In this document: piece by piece, positions 32,709-39,731 of the stretch
Numbering within the stretch: the stretch's first letter is position 1
Layout of the letters: every line of letters starts with the position of its first letter
Virus record (IMG/VR): IMGVR_UViG_3300032286_000417
Coordinates: 1 to 48,602 of that record
DNA: 48,602 bases
Direction: 5' to 3' (one strand)
Source of the DNA: a virus
The notes under the pieces: generated by a model
What the model was told of the DNA's origin: nothing
Databases searched by the model: none
What the model saw: the letters and a program-made list of their open reading frames with translations, nothing else
Program-made: the position numbers and the translations under genes

Positions 32709-34115
32709 TTGGATTATTTTTATGACGGACAATTGAGAAGATACATTACGCAGTTTATTCGAGTAATGAGTAATTTTGGATATAAAGATGCCAAAGGACA
32801 AATAACTCGTGTTCCTGCAAGATACGGCGACATGAATAGACAAGTGGCGCAGATTCTAAAAAAGAACAGTGAGAATATTTTGCCAACAGCACCATTAGTT
32901 GCCTGTTATATTAAAGACTTACAATTTGATATTACACGACTACAAGATCCTACATTTGTCAGTACTGTTAATGTGAGAGAGCGTGTGTTTGACGAAGACA
33001 ATAACGAATATCTAAATACGCAAGGTAAAAATTATTCAGTCGAACGTATCATGCCAAATCCATTCATGCTGACATTGAATGCTGACATATGGGCAACTAA
33101 TACAGATCAAAAAATGCAATTATTTGAACAAATTATTGTTTTGTTCAATCCCAGTTTGGAAATTCAAACAACTGACAATTATATCGACTGGACCAGCCTA
33201 AGTGTACTAACACTTGATTCTATGGTATGGTCTAGTAGAACAATTCCGCAAGGGCTCGAGCAGGATATTGATATACTTACTTTGAGTTTTAAAGCACCTA
33301 TATGGATTACGCCTCCTGCAAAAGTTAAAAAACTAGGAATTGTAACTAAGATTATTACAGACGTATATGCTCTTGCACAAGGAACAATTAAAAATGACTT
33401 TAGCGATCCCAACTCTGTAGCAGACTTTGGCCTCGAAGATGCAAGAATAACAGTTACTCCTGGCAATTATGATTTACTAGTATTAGATAATGTAGCTGCA
33501 CTGGTAAAATACAATTCTGGCGTAGACGAACAGGCAACTTCAATAGGAAATAGCAGATATAATTGGAGAGAAATTCTCGACTTGTATCCAGGCCAGTTTA
33601 GAGCAGGCCTAAGTCAATTAAGATTGGCAAAGCCAGACGGCAATGAAATCGTTGCTTATATTAGTCTAGATCCGTTAGATGACGGGAAGATGATTTTAAA
33701 CATTGATCAGGACACTGTTCCTGCAAATACTATTATAGGCGGTCGAGGAACTATAGACGCTATAATTAATCCAGAAACTTTTAATCCAGGAACTAGTAAT
33801 ACAGAAACTCCGACTTCTGGTACTAGATATCTGATATTAGAAAATATCAATATAAATGATCAGTACGGTACTCCGGGATACGACGGGCCAGACGCTTGGA
33901 AGAATCTTAATGGTACAGATTTTCAAGCACACGCAAATGATATTATTGAATGGAACGGCACAGCATGGACTATTGTATTCGATTCTACCACAACCAACAC
34001 TGTCACATACATAACTAATTCATATACAGGCATTCAATACAAATGGGATCAAAGTACTTGGTCTAAGAGCTACGAGGGCCTATATGATCGTAAAGCATGG
34101 CGTCTAATCCTTTAA
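32709..34115 (+). CDS. 15: Tail sheath stabiliser / completion protein gp15, TTG start
   Basis: This 468-aa protein begins at a TTG codon, with AAGGAG 5 nt upstream; no ATG lies near in frame. gp15 patterns include DYFYDGQLRRYITQFIRVM, RYGDMNRQVAQILKKNSEN, MPNPFMLTLNADIW, QLFEQIIVLFNPSLEIQTT, NYIDWTSL and SSRTIPQGLEQDIDILTLSF, then PIWITPPAKVKKLG. T4 gp15 is 272 aa; residues beyond ~230 are an added beta-rich domain ending in W-containing motifs (IEWNGTAWTIV, YKWDQSTWSKS). It caps the sheath at the head-proximal end. It follows gp14 by 9 nt and overlaps the Nudix gene by 19 nt. Confidence 0.85.
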   Translation: MDYFYDGQLRRYITQFIRVMSNFGYKDAKGQITRVPARYGDMNRQVAQILKKNSENILPTAPLVACYIKDLQFDITRLQDPTFVSTVNVRERVFDEDNNEYLNTQGKNYSVERIMPNPFMLTLNADIWATNTDQKMQLFEQIIVLFNPSLEIQTTDNYIDWTSLSVLTLDSMVWSSRTIPQGLEQDIDILTLSFKAPIWITPPAKVKKLGIVTKIITDVYALAQGTIKNDFSDPNSVADFGLEDARITVTPGNYDLLVLDNVAALVKYNSGVDEQATSIGNSRYNWREILDLYPGQFRAGLSQLRLAKPDGNEIVAYISLDPLDDGKMILNIDQDTVPANTIIGGRGTIDAIINPETFNPGTSNTETPTSGTRYLILENININDQYGTPGYDGPDAWKNLNGTDFQAHANDIIEWNGTAWTIVFDSTTTNTVTYITNSYTGIQYKWDQSTWSKSYEGLYDRKAWRLIL

Positions 34116-34537
34116 ATCAAATTATTTGTAGTGGTGGAATTTTTCTTTCTTGTGACACTAAAAGATTTTTATTCTTGTTAAGAAACCAAGGCAAAACGGC
34201 AGGAACTTGGGGATTTGTTGGGGGTAAAAAAGAACCCACTGACATCACTGCCTTCGATGCATTGAATAGAGAAATTCAAGAAGAAGTAGGCGGAACTCCT
34301 ACTATTAGAAAAGCTGTTCCATTAGAGCTGTTTACCAGCAATGATCAACATTTTCAATATAACACATATGTGTTGTTAGTTGAACATGAATTTACTCCTA
34401 CACTTAATGAAGAACATGCAGGATATGCGTGGGTAAATTACGGACATTGGCCCAAGCCTCTACATCAAGGTGTAAAAAATAGCCTTAACAGCAAAACCGT
34501 TAAGGCTAAATTAGAACTTCTGTTAGAATTAGTTTAA
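34097..34537 (+). CDS. Nudix hydrolase
   Basis: This 146-aa protein has a Nudix box from about residue 42: GGKKEPTDITAFDALNREIQEE, then VGG. The REIQEE core with catalytic Glu residues is intact. The spacing between the first Gly block and REx2EE is off by about one residue compared with the consensus GX5EX7REUXEEXGU. Nudix enzymes clear nucleoside diphosphate derivatives; in T4-like phages they may act on ADP-ribose, (d)NTPs or RNA caps. It overlaps gp15 by 19 nt, so it is expressed with late neck genes. It converges on a minus-strand gene with a 4-nt overlap. Confidence 0.8.
   Translation: MASNPLNQIICSGGIFLSCDTKRFLFLLRNQGKTAGTWGFVGGKKEPTDITAFDALNREIQEEVGGTPTIRKAVPLELFTSNDQHFQYNTYVLLVEHEFTPTLNEEHAGYAWVNYGHWPKPLHQGVKNSLNSKTVKAKLELLLELV
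34474..34508 (-). terminator. Minus-strand terminator embedded in the Nudix coding region
   Basis: A perfect 10-bp stem (34508-34499 with 34489-34480) with a 9-nt loop is followed by TTTTTT on the minus strand, 26 nt past the stop of the 74-aa minus-strand gene. It should end transcription coming from the GIY-YIG/74-aa genes. Confidence 0.8.
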
Positions 34538-34758
34538 TCTTTATCTGTTACAATTACGGCTACTTTATCAACCCATATCATACGACCATGACAGGAAATG
34601 TTCCATTTGGTCTCGCCGTATTCTTGAGTACATTCAGTAAATGTTTCTCCAATGATGCGAACATCAGTGGCAAGGTGTTCGAGTCCGTTTTCGAACACTC
34701 GCCAAACTAACTCACTACCGTTATGTTTGGTATTGAATCGTACGTGATACTTGTTCAT
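34534..34758 (-). CDS. Small conserved-looking phage protein
   Basis: This 74-aa single-domain beta-rich protein contains YHVRFNTKHNGSELVWRVFENG and KWNISCHGRMIWVDKVA. No Cys pairs or membrane segment suggest a specific role. It shares its start base with the GIY-YIG stop (1-nt overlap) and is followed by a strong terminator. It looks like a protein found in other T4-like phages, but I cannot name a function. Confidence 0.6.
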   Translation of the reverse strand: MNKYHVRFNTKHNGSELVWRVFENGLEHLATDVRIIGETFTECTQEYGETKWNISCHGRMIWVDKVAVIVTDKD

Positions 34759-35372
34759 TACTTACTCCTACAATTGTCAAAATGTTTCTTTTTCATACTT
34801 CCTAAATATCTACCTGTTGATTTACAATGTGGACAAATAACGTCAGGAGCATTTTTTATAGTGGATGCAGATTTTAAACGTGACTCTTTAGTAATAACTT
34901 GAGTAACCCTTGCACGTCTGATTTTTTCTTTGACCTCGTCAGTCATAACCTGTTGTTTTGCTTTTTCACTTTGTAGTTTACGACGTTCCGGATTTCTGGC
35001 CCATTGTACTCGTGTTCGTTCTGCTTGAGCTCTACGGTATTCCGGATCTGCGCCACGTTTCAGTGCGGCTGCTTTTAATTTGGCACGCACTTCTTCGTCA
35101 AGATTGAACATAATATTGTTTCTATTGTTGTAGATGCTGTTTGATGTGATATCAAGACTATCTAATATTTGTGATTCAAGCAACTGACATTCAGGCATGG
35201 TACCTTTGAATAATATTTCTCTTTGCCATTTGTAGGAAGTATTATTATAATCATTCCAAAACTGTTCAGAAGCAGACGAGCAAACATACCCGTCATCCTC
35301 TTTGCCTTTATGCCAACCGATATAAATCTTATTGAGTGTCAAGTTGGTCCAACGATAAACAAATGAATTCAT
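34758..35372 (-). CDS. GIY-YIG homing endonuclease with C-terminal zinc finger
   Basis: This 204-aa protein has an N-terminal GIY-YIG domain: VYRW (5-8) and IYIGWHKG (16-23) stand for the GIY and YIG elements, with the catalytic Glu in CQLLESQIL. A basic NUMOD-like linker follows (KLKAAALKRGADPEYRRAQ, ...RKLQSEKAK). The C-terminus is a finger, CPHC ... H ... C, organised like that of the HNH enzyme at 30842. It is a free-standing SegA-type homing gene. It has an exact TATAAATA late promoter 5 nt before its ATG and no Shine-Dalgarno sequence. Confidence 0.85.
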   Translation of the reverse strand: MNSFVYRWTNLTLNKIYIGWHKGKEDDGYVCSSASEQFWNDYNNTSYKWQREILFKGTMPECQLLESQILDSLDITSNSIYNNRNNIMFNLDEEVRAKLKAAALKRGADPEYRRAQAERTRVQWARNPERRKLQSEKAKQQVMTDEVKEKIRRARVTQVITKESRLKSASTIKNAPDVICPHCKSTGRYLGSMKKKHFDNCRSK

Positions 35373-35377
35373 ATGTT

Positions 35378-35385
35378 TATTTATA
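35378..35385 (-). promoter_or_regulatory. Late promoter TATAAATA, leaderless geometry
   Basis: An exact T4 late octamer on the minus strand ends 5 nt before the GIY-YIG ATG at 35372. Confidence 0.7.
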
Positions 35386-35403
35386 TTGCCAACGTCCTAA
35401 CAT

Positions 35404-36264
35404 TTACTTTAATCCCATTGACTTTCTAATAGATGTTCCTGATATACTTGTAATAGATTCATCAAACTTTTCCTCCTCTATTGTATATCCTACTCCACGA
35501 CCATAGCCAATATGAGTAATATTAGGAACTACTAATATTTCATATTGACCTTGATATAATGGATCAAGATCACGTTTAATAGTATTCTTGACTTGATCAA
35601 TAGCAAATGGATTGCTGTCCTGCCAGCCCTGACAGTCACGAATCATAATACATACCTGTCCTCTGCGTAGTATTATTCTTTCGAATAAAGCACGGTGTCC
35701 AGTATGCCACGGTTGCCATCTGCCAAGTTGCTCAACAGTTTCTTTTTGCCAATTAAATGTTGGGCGGCGACGATTTTCTAAAATATGTTGTCCGACAAAT
35801 TCTACCCACTTCTCTGCGTCCTTTTCAGTTACTCGAAAATCATATATATCAGGCGGGGTAAATGCTTTGTTAGTGTCCTCATACCGTCCAGCATCGATCG
35901 TATCCATCCAGATTGTCCAATCTGCTTTAAAATTATGTCGCATTTCTGGTAACGGAGCTACAAAATCGCAGATAACAAAATCACCAGAACATTTAATAGC
36001 AAACTCGAACATTCTTAAACTCTGTCGAATTCTGCCTTCTTTGCTAAAGTCCCAATCGTTAAATCGTTTGCGTATCTCATCCGCATTGAACCAGTCTACT
36101 TTTACATTAAAAAAATCAGGTCCGGGTATTCCTTCATAACCCAAGACGCGACCTGGAGATACTTTCATAACATCTCCGTTCTGTTCTAGGTATTTTTTTA
36201 ATCTTTCTGCAAAATATGTTTTTCCTGCGCCGGGTAATCCCATAATTAAAATTCGTTGTGACAT
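35404..36264 (-). CDS. APS kinase-like / nucleotidyltransferase fusion
   Basis: The N-terminal half of this 286-aa protein is a P-loop kinase of APS-kinase type: GLPGAGKT at 9-16, then DWFNADEIRKRFNDWDFSKEG..IRQSLRMFEFA, like the DGDxxR...GFSxxDR...R..E(V)A pattern. The C-terminal half has a cytidylyltransferase-fold motif GRWQPWHTGH (HxGH at 187-190) and ISGTSIR at 274-280, closer to NadM-like adenylyltransferases than to classical ATP sulfurylase. PAPS made by such a kinase would feed the two sulfotransferases encoded at 38820 and 43230. Other sugar- or alcohol-phosphate activation is possible. It has an AAGGAA Shine-Dalgarno sequence. Confidence 0.72.
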   Translation of the reverse strand: MSQRILIMGLPGAGKTYFAERLKKYLEQNGDVMKVSPGRVLGYEGIPGPDFFNVKVDWFNADEIRKRFNDWDFSKEGRIRQSLRMFEFAIKCSGDFVICDFVAPLPEMRHNFKADWTIWMDTIDAGRYEDTNKAFTPPDIYDFRVTEKDAEKWVEFVGQHILENRRRPTFNWQKETVEQLGRWQPWHTGHRALFERIILRRGQVCIMIRDCQGWQDSNPFAIDQVKNTIKRDLDPLYQGQYEILVVPNITHIGYGRGVGYTIEEEKFDESITSISGTSIRKSMGLK

Positions 36265-36281
36265 CGTGTTTTCCTTTATGT

Positions 36282-36289
36282 TATTTAAG
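36282..36289 (-). promoter_or_regulatory. Late-promoter-like CTTAAATA for the kinase fusion
   Basis: The motif lies 17 nt before the ATG at 36264, with AAGGAA between. Confidence 0.4.
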
Positions 36290-36308
36290 GGGGCGCAAAC
36301 AGCTGGCC

Positions 36309-36339
36309 AAAAATAAAGGGTACTGTAAGCACCCTTTAT
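36309..36339 (-). terminator. Rho-independent terminator after the 98-aa gene
   Basis: A 9-bp stem (36339-36331 with 36321-36313) with a 9-nt loop is followed by TTTT on the minus strand, about 30 nt past the stop at 36371. Confidence 0.8.
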
Positions 36340-36366
36340 AGTAACAAATAATTAATTATCTGTCAA
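36338..36366 (-). promoter_or_regulatory. Sigma70-type promoter entering the terminator hairpin
   Basis: The minus strand reads TTGACA, a 17-nt spacer, then TACTAT. The expected start falls near 36331, after the 5' arm of the terminator hairpin, so this promoter's own RNA would not form the terminator. It would serve the kinase fusion gene. Confidence 0.5.
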
Positions 36367-36370
36367 GTCT

Positions 36371-36667
36371 TTAACCGTTCATTGCGGCTGTAACAGCAGC
36401 CAAAAGATCGGTGTTAGTCCATGTATCGCGAACTGCATCATATGCATCGCCAGACCAAACATTAATTCCGCGGCGGCCGGAGCCACGAGTTTCAGTCTCG
36501 CCGTTAGGACGTTCTTCTGTAACAAATGGTCCTAATTCAACTTCAACCTGAACAAAACGATTTTGAATGTTTTCTTGAATTTGTACAATACGGAATTCAT
36601 TTGTAGTTACACGCTCACTTAAAACAATTTCACTCTCAATTGTTTGATTTTCAACTATAGTTGTCAT
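36371..36667 (-). CDS. Small conserved-looking protein, late expressed
   Basis: The product is 98 aa from the ATG at 36667 (MTTIVENQ...). The upstream in-frame codons are rejected because AAGGAG sits 6 nt before this ATG and the late promoter lies further upstream. The protein is soluble with a beta-rich N-terminal half (FRIVQIQENIQNRFVQVEVELG) and a C-terminal segment (WSGDAYDAVRDTWTNTDLL). It is a monocistronic late unit with its own promoter and terminator, the layout seen for the tail tube gene, so it may be an abundant virion protein. Family unknown. Confidence 0.6.
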   Translation of the reverse strand: MTTIVENQTIESEIVLSERVTTNEFRIVQIQENIQNRFVQVEVELGPFVTEERPNGETETRGSGRRGINVWSGDAYDAVRDTWTNTDLLAAVTAAMNG

Positions 36668-36683
36668 GCTTATCTCCTTGTTG

Positions 36684-37511
36684 TTAGCTAACTGTATATT
36701 TATCTGTATATAATTCTTCAATGATGTTAAAGATTGAATATTTAGGATTGTACCCTAAGTTTTTAAGTTTAGTAGTATCCATAAACATGCTCTTAACCTG
36801 TACAATTTTATGGAATTCTGCTTGTTCTATATTATTGATTTGAGATGTAGATCCTAATTGTACTACATGATCAATGATATTTTTAAACTTAGTGCCTTGG
36901 CCATTTCCAATATTGTAAATTTCATTAACTTTACCAGAAGTCAATACAAGATTAACAGCAGCACAAAGATCGTCAACATGAATATAATCTCGAATAAATT
37001 CGCCGCCATCATAAAGATTAACAGGAAGCCCTTGCTTCATTTGATTAACCATGTAGGTAACAGCATTCTTTTTAGGGCCTGCCTTTGTATCACCCAGACC
37101 TAATACATTGGCAAATCTCAGTATTCGATATTTTAGTCCATGAGTTTCACAATAGCTTATCAGTAATTGCTCTGCGGTACGTTTTGTAATGCTATAAAAT
37201 CCTTTTGGATTACAATAACTATCTTCGCGAGCAGGTAAATCAGTATCGCCGTAGACAAACCAACTACTGACAAAATTAAAAACGCCACCTGGGTGGCTGT
37301 GACGCCAATTTTCTAATACTTTGATCAATGTTGTGAGATTAGTATCAATGTCAATATAGGGATTTGTCTTTACATGATAATTGTCAACGGTGCTGATCAT
37401 GTAAAGGATATCAGCTTCTTTAGGTATAAGATCGTTACGATCATTTATTGTACAAGAATATTGTTCGGCATATCGACTGCCAATAAATCCCTTACCAAAT
37501 AAGTTTACCAT
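36684..37511 (-). CDS. NAD(P)-dependent sugar epimerase/dehydratase
   Basis: This 275-aa extended SDR has a short nucleotide-binding motif FGKGFIGSRY (G6, G8, G11) and catalytic Y106...K110 (FYSITKRTAEQ). Sugar-nucleotide binding segments RFANVLG, GEFIRDYIHVDDLC and EIYNIGNGQG are typical. It overlaps the RfbH-like dehydrase gene by 7 nt and follows it, so it probably reduces or epimerises the keto sugar formed by that enzyme, as in CDP-3,6-dideoxyhexose pathways. The exact product cannot be read. Confidence 0.75.
   Translation of the reverse strand: MVNLFGKGFIGSRYAEQYSCTINDRNDLIPKEADILYMISTVDNYHVKTNPYIDIDTNLTTLIKVLENWRHSHPGGVFNFVSSWFVYGDTDLPAREDSYCNPKGFYSITKRTAEQLLISYCETHGLKYRILRFANVLGLGDTKAGPKKNAVTYMVNQMKQGLPVNLYDGGEFIRDYIHVDDLCAAVNLVLTSGKVNEIYNIGNGQGTKFKNIIDHVVQLGSTSQINNIEQAEFHKIVQVKSMFMDTTKLKNLGYNPKYSIFNIIEELYTDKYTVS
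36697..36704 (-). promoter_or_regulatory. Late promoter for the 98-aa gene (GATAAATA)
   Basis: The motif lies 29 nt before the ATG at 36667, inside the 3' end of the epimerase gene, followed by an AAGGAG Shine-Dalgarno sequence. Confidence 0.6.
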
Positions 37512-38782
37512 TTTTTAATAACCGACTTGATGTAATCTAATACCTGCTCATTGTATTGAGGAGTGCAACCTAAGAAGAATACATGACTTAATGCAAGATT
37601 AGAGTTTGGATATTTTTTATAATCGTCTAGGTGTTTAAAAGCACTGTGTATTAAAATATTACCTGCAAAATAGCTTCTGGTTTGTATCTTATTAGCTTCA
37701 AAGTGATCTACTAATAGTTCTTTTTCGTCTTGACTAGAGCAAATAATAGGAACGCCAAACCAACTGGTATCTGCTTGCGGTAACATTATTGCCGATCTCA
37801 CAGTTGGAATATTTTCCAACAGAGCTTTTTCAATTTCGGCCTTGTGGTATTTTCTCTTTGTATCAATCTCTTCTAATTTTGTCAATTGAATTGATCCGAT
37901 AGCACCCTGGAAGTCCAATGGCTTTAGATTATAACCAATGTTAGTGAATACATATTTGTGGTCAATGATGCCGTCGTAATCTTCTAACCAACGATCAAAT
38001 CTATTGCCGCAAGTACCACAGGCCAACAGATTAGCAGCGCCACTACAGCGGCAATCACGGCCCCACCAGCTAACACTGCGAACTAGATTAATAAAGTCCA
38101 TATCATCGCTACTGACCATACCCCCTTCACCTGTACTGATGTGATGAGCCGGAAAGAAGCTGCAAGTCCAACTAAAATAATAGTCAGTTAAATGGGCGCC
38201 GTTATAACGTGTACCAAGACTGTCACAACTATCTCCGATTAGGAGAAGACTATGTTGGTCACAGATTGCCTTTAGCCTGTCCATATCCGGAGGATTGCCT
38301 AATACAGGACTAACAACAATAGCTTTGGTCTTGCTGGTAATGGCCTGTTCGATAAGGTTAATATCAAAATTCAAAGTGTCCATTTCGATATCGATAAACA
38401 CTGGCTTTAGATTATTTTGAATAATGGGTGCAATAGTAGTAGGAAATCCTACTGGGCTTACAATTAATTCATCTCCATCTTGCCACTTAAAATATTTTTT
38501 AAGTGCGGTAAACATCACTAGGTTGGCACTACTACCGCTATTAACCATATGACTCTGTTTAACATTGAATTTTTTAGCAAATTCAAATTGAAACTGATCA
38601 ACGTATTCGCCGCTGGTTAACCATTTACCAGTTAAAAATGCAGATACCGCAGCCTCTACTTCTCTCCGATCCCAATATGGCCCAGAGTAAAGAACTGTAT
38701 CACCTTGTTTGAAGTTGTCATAATTTTTTATATAGGCGGGTTTGACAGTATCGCCGATGGATTTAATAATTTGTTCTATCAT
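37505..38782 (-). CDS. RfbH/E1-like sugar 3-dehydrase (DegT family, His in place of PLP-Lys)
   Basis: This 425-aa DegT/DnrJ-fold protein has SFFPAHHISTGEGG at residues 208-221. It carries His213-His214 where aminotransferases have the PLP-binding Lys, which marks the E1/ColD dehydrases. C186, then C244 after 57 residues, C246, and C255/C258 closely match the [2Fe-2S] pattern of CDP-4-keto-6-deoxyglucose-3-dehydrase (C-X57-C-X1-C-X7-C, here X8 at the last gap). GYNLKPLDFQGAIG is also E1-like. It would remove the 3-hydroxyl to give 3,6-dideoxy sugars. It has a near-consensus sigma70 promoter with leaderless geometry. Confidence 0.82.
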   Translation of the reverse strand: MIEQIIKSIGDTVKPAYIKNYDNFKQGDTVLYSGPYWDRREVEAAVSAFLTGKWLTSGEYVDQFQFEFAKKFNVKQSHMVNSGSSANLVMFTALKKYFKWQDGDELIVSPVGFPTTIAPIIQNNLKPVFIDIEMDTLNFDINLIEQAITSKTKAIVVSPVLGNPPDMDRLKAICDQHSLLLIGDSCDSLGTRYNGAHLTDYYFSWTCSFFPAHHISTGEGGMVSSDDMDFINLVRSVSWWGRDCRCSGAANLLACGTCGNRFDRWLEDYDGIIDHKYVFTNIGYNLKPLDFQGAIGSIQLTKLEEIDTKRKYHKAEIEKALLENIPTVRSAIMLPQADTSWFGVPIICSSQDEKELLVDHFEANKIQTRSYFAGNILIHSAFKHLDDYKKYPNSNLALSHVFFLGCTPQYNEQVLDYIKSVIKKW

Positions 38783-38788
38783 GGTTTA

Positions 38789-38817
38789 ATTTTAGCAACC
38801 CTAGAGACGATTGTCAA
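38789..38817 (-). promoter_or_regulatory. Sigma70 promoter for the dideoxy-sugar genes
   Basis: The minus strand reads TTGACA, a 17-nt spacer, then TAAAAT. The -10 ends 6 nt before the ATG at 38782. The -35 starts right after the stop of the sulfotransferase gene. Confidence 0.8.
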
Positions 38818-38819
38818 CC

Positions 38820-39731
38820 TTAGAGTTGTCTTTTTATTGTAGGAATAGCCGGTCGTGTCTGAATCTGGATGGTCGGTGCTGTAGGGGCATTTTTAGCAGC
38901 CTGCGGTTCGGCAACCCAATTTAACACTTTTCGTTGTTCAAAATTAGATTTCCAAAAACTCATAGGGCTATATCTATCCCAAAGTTCTCCAGGTAAAATA
39001 CTACGGCGATCTCGATATTCTACTTTTCGACGAACAGTATGCAGACCTTGAATTTTAGCCTGTTCATCAAATTCGTCGTAACTATCTTCCACATTGTCAA
39101 AGTCGTGCTCGTACCACGATTCACCTAAGAAGTTATATATTTGTTGCATTGAACTTCTCGGATACCTGACCAATGTATCATATTCTACATACAATATTTG
39201 AGCAGCTTCGTTGGCAAACATACTTTGTTGTACGTTGATTAACGGACCGTGTACATAACCTCCAAAGTTTGGCATTTGCCCCATTAATATACTGCATCGG
39301 TCATGAACATTTCCCAGTTCTTGATGGTGATACAATGGTTTAATTGTATGAGGATTTTTAGCATTAAGTTGCTCAAAGCTGTCTAATATCCAAGGAACAT
39401 CTCGAAGACATACTATCATCTTAAAGTTAGGAAATAGATCCTTGAGCAACGAAGTATCTGCTGTCCAACCTCGATTGGTATTAAAACAAACTTCATTGTC
39501 GTGCTTATAAAAGCTCTCAAACATGTCAAGCATGAGTTCTCGACGTTTTCCCACAGGTACCGCAGCGCTCATACCAACCGCAGTATTAGTATCTCTAGTA
39601 ATACTGTGTAGGTAGCTGTGTAGAGGATCACTGATCCCAGAGGTAAATCTAGGATTTTGTTTTAGTATAGAGCTTAACAGCGTTGATCCAGATCTAGGAA
39701 GTCCCGATATAAAATGGAACGTCTTTGTCAT
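38820..39731 (-). CDS. Sulfotransferase-family protein with Pro-rich tail
   Basis: The N-terminus of this 303-aa protein, FHFISGLPRSGSTLLSSIL (residues 5-23), is the PAPS 5'-phosphosulfate-binding loop of sulfotransferases. KMIVCLRDVPWILDSFEQL corresponds to the 3'-phosphate-binding strand and helix. After the catalytic domain comes a low-complexity tail rich in Ala, Pro and Thr ending RPAIPTIKRQL. A nearly identical ending is found on the glycosyltransferase at 44027. It probably sulfates a surface sugar; a kinase able to make PAPS is encoded at 35404. It overlaps the carbamoyltransferase stop by one base. Confidence 0.8.
   Translation of the reverse strand: MTKTFHFISGLPRSGSTLLSSILKQNPRFTSGISDPLHSYLHSITRDTNTAVGMSAAVPVGKRRELMLDMFESFYKHDNEVCFNTNRGWTADTSLLKDLFPNFKMIVCLRDVPWILDSFEQLNAKNPHTIKPLYHHQELGNVHDRCSILMGQMPNFGGYVHGPLINVQQSMFANEAAQILYVEYDTLVRYPRSSMQQIYNFLGESWYEHDFDNVEDSYDEFDEQAKIQGLHTVRRKVEYRDRRSILPGELWDRYSPMSFWKSNFEQRKVLNWVAEPQAAKNAPTAPTIQIQTRPAIPTIKRQL

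Noticed and set aside
30842-35372. Group I introns or inteins associated with the homing endonucleases
   Set aside because: Neighbouring genes gp13, gp14, gp15, Nudix and the kinase fusion are each intact, so the endonucleases are free-standing.
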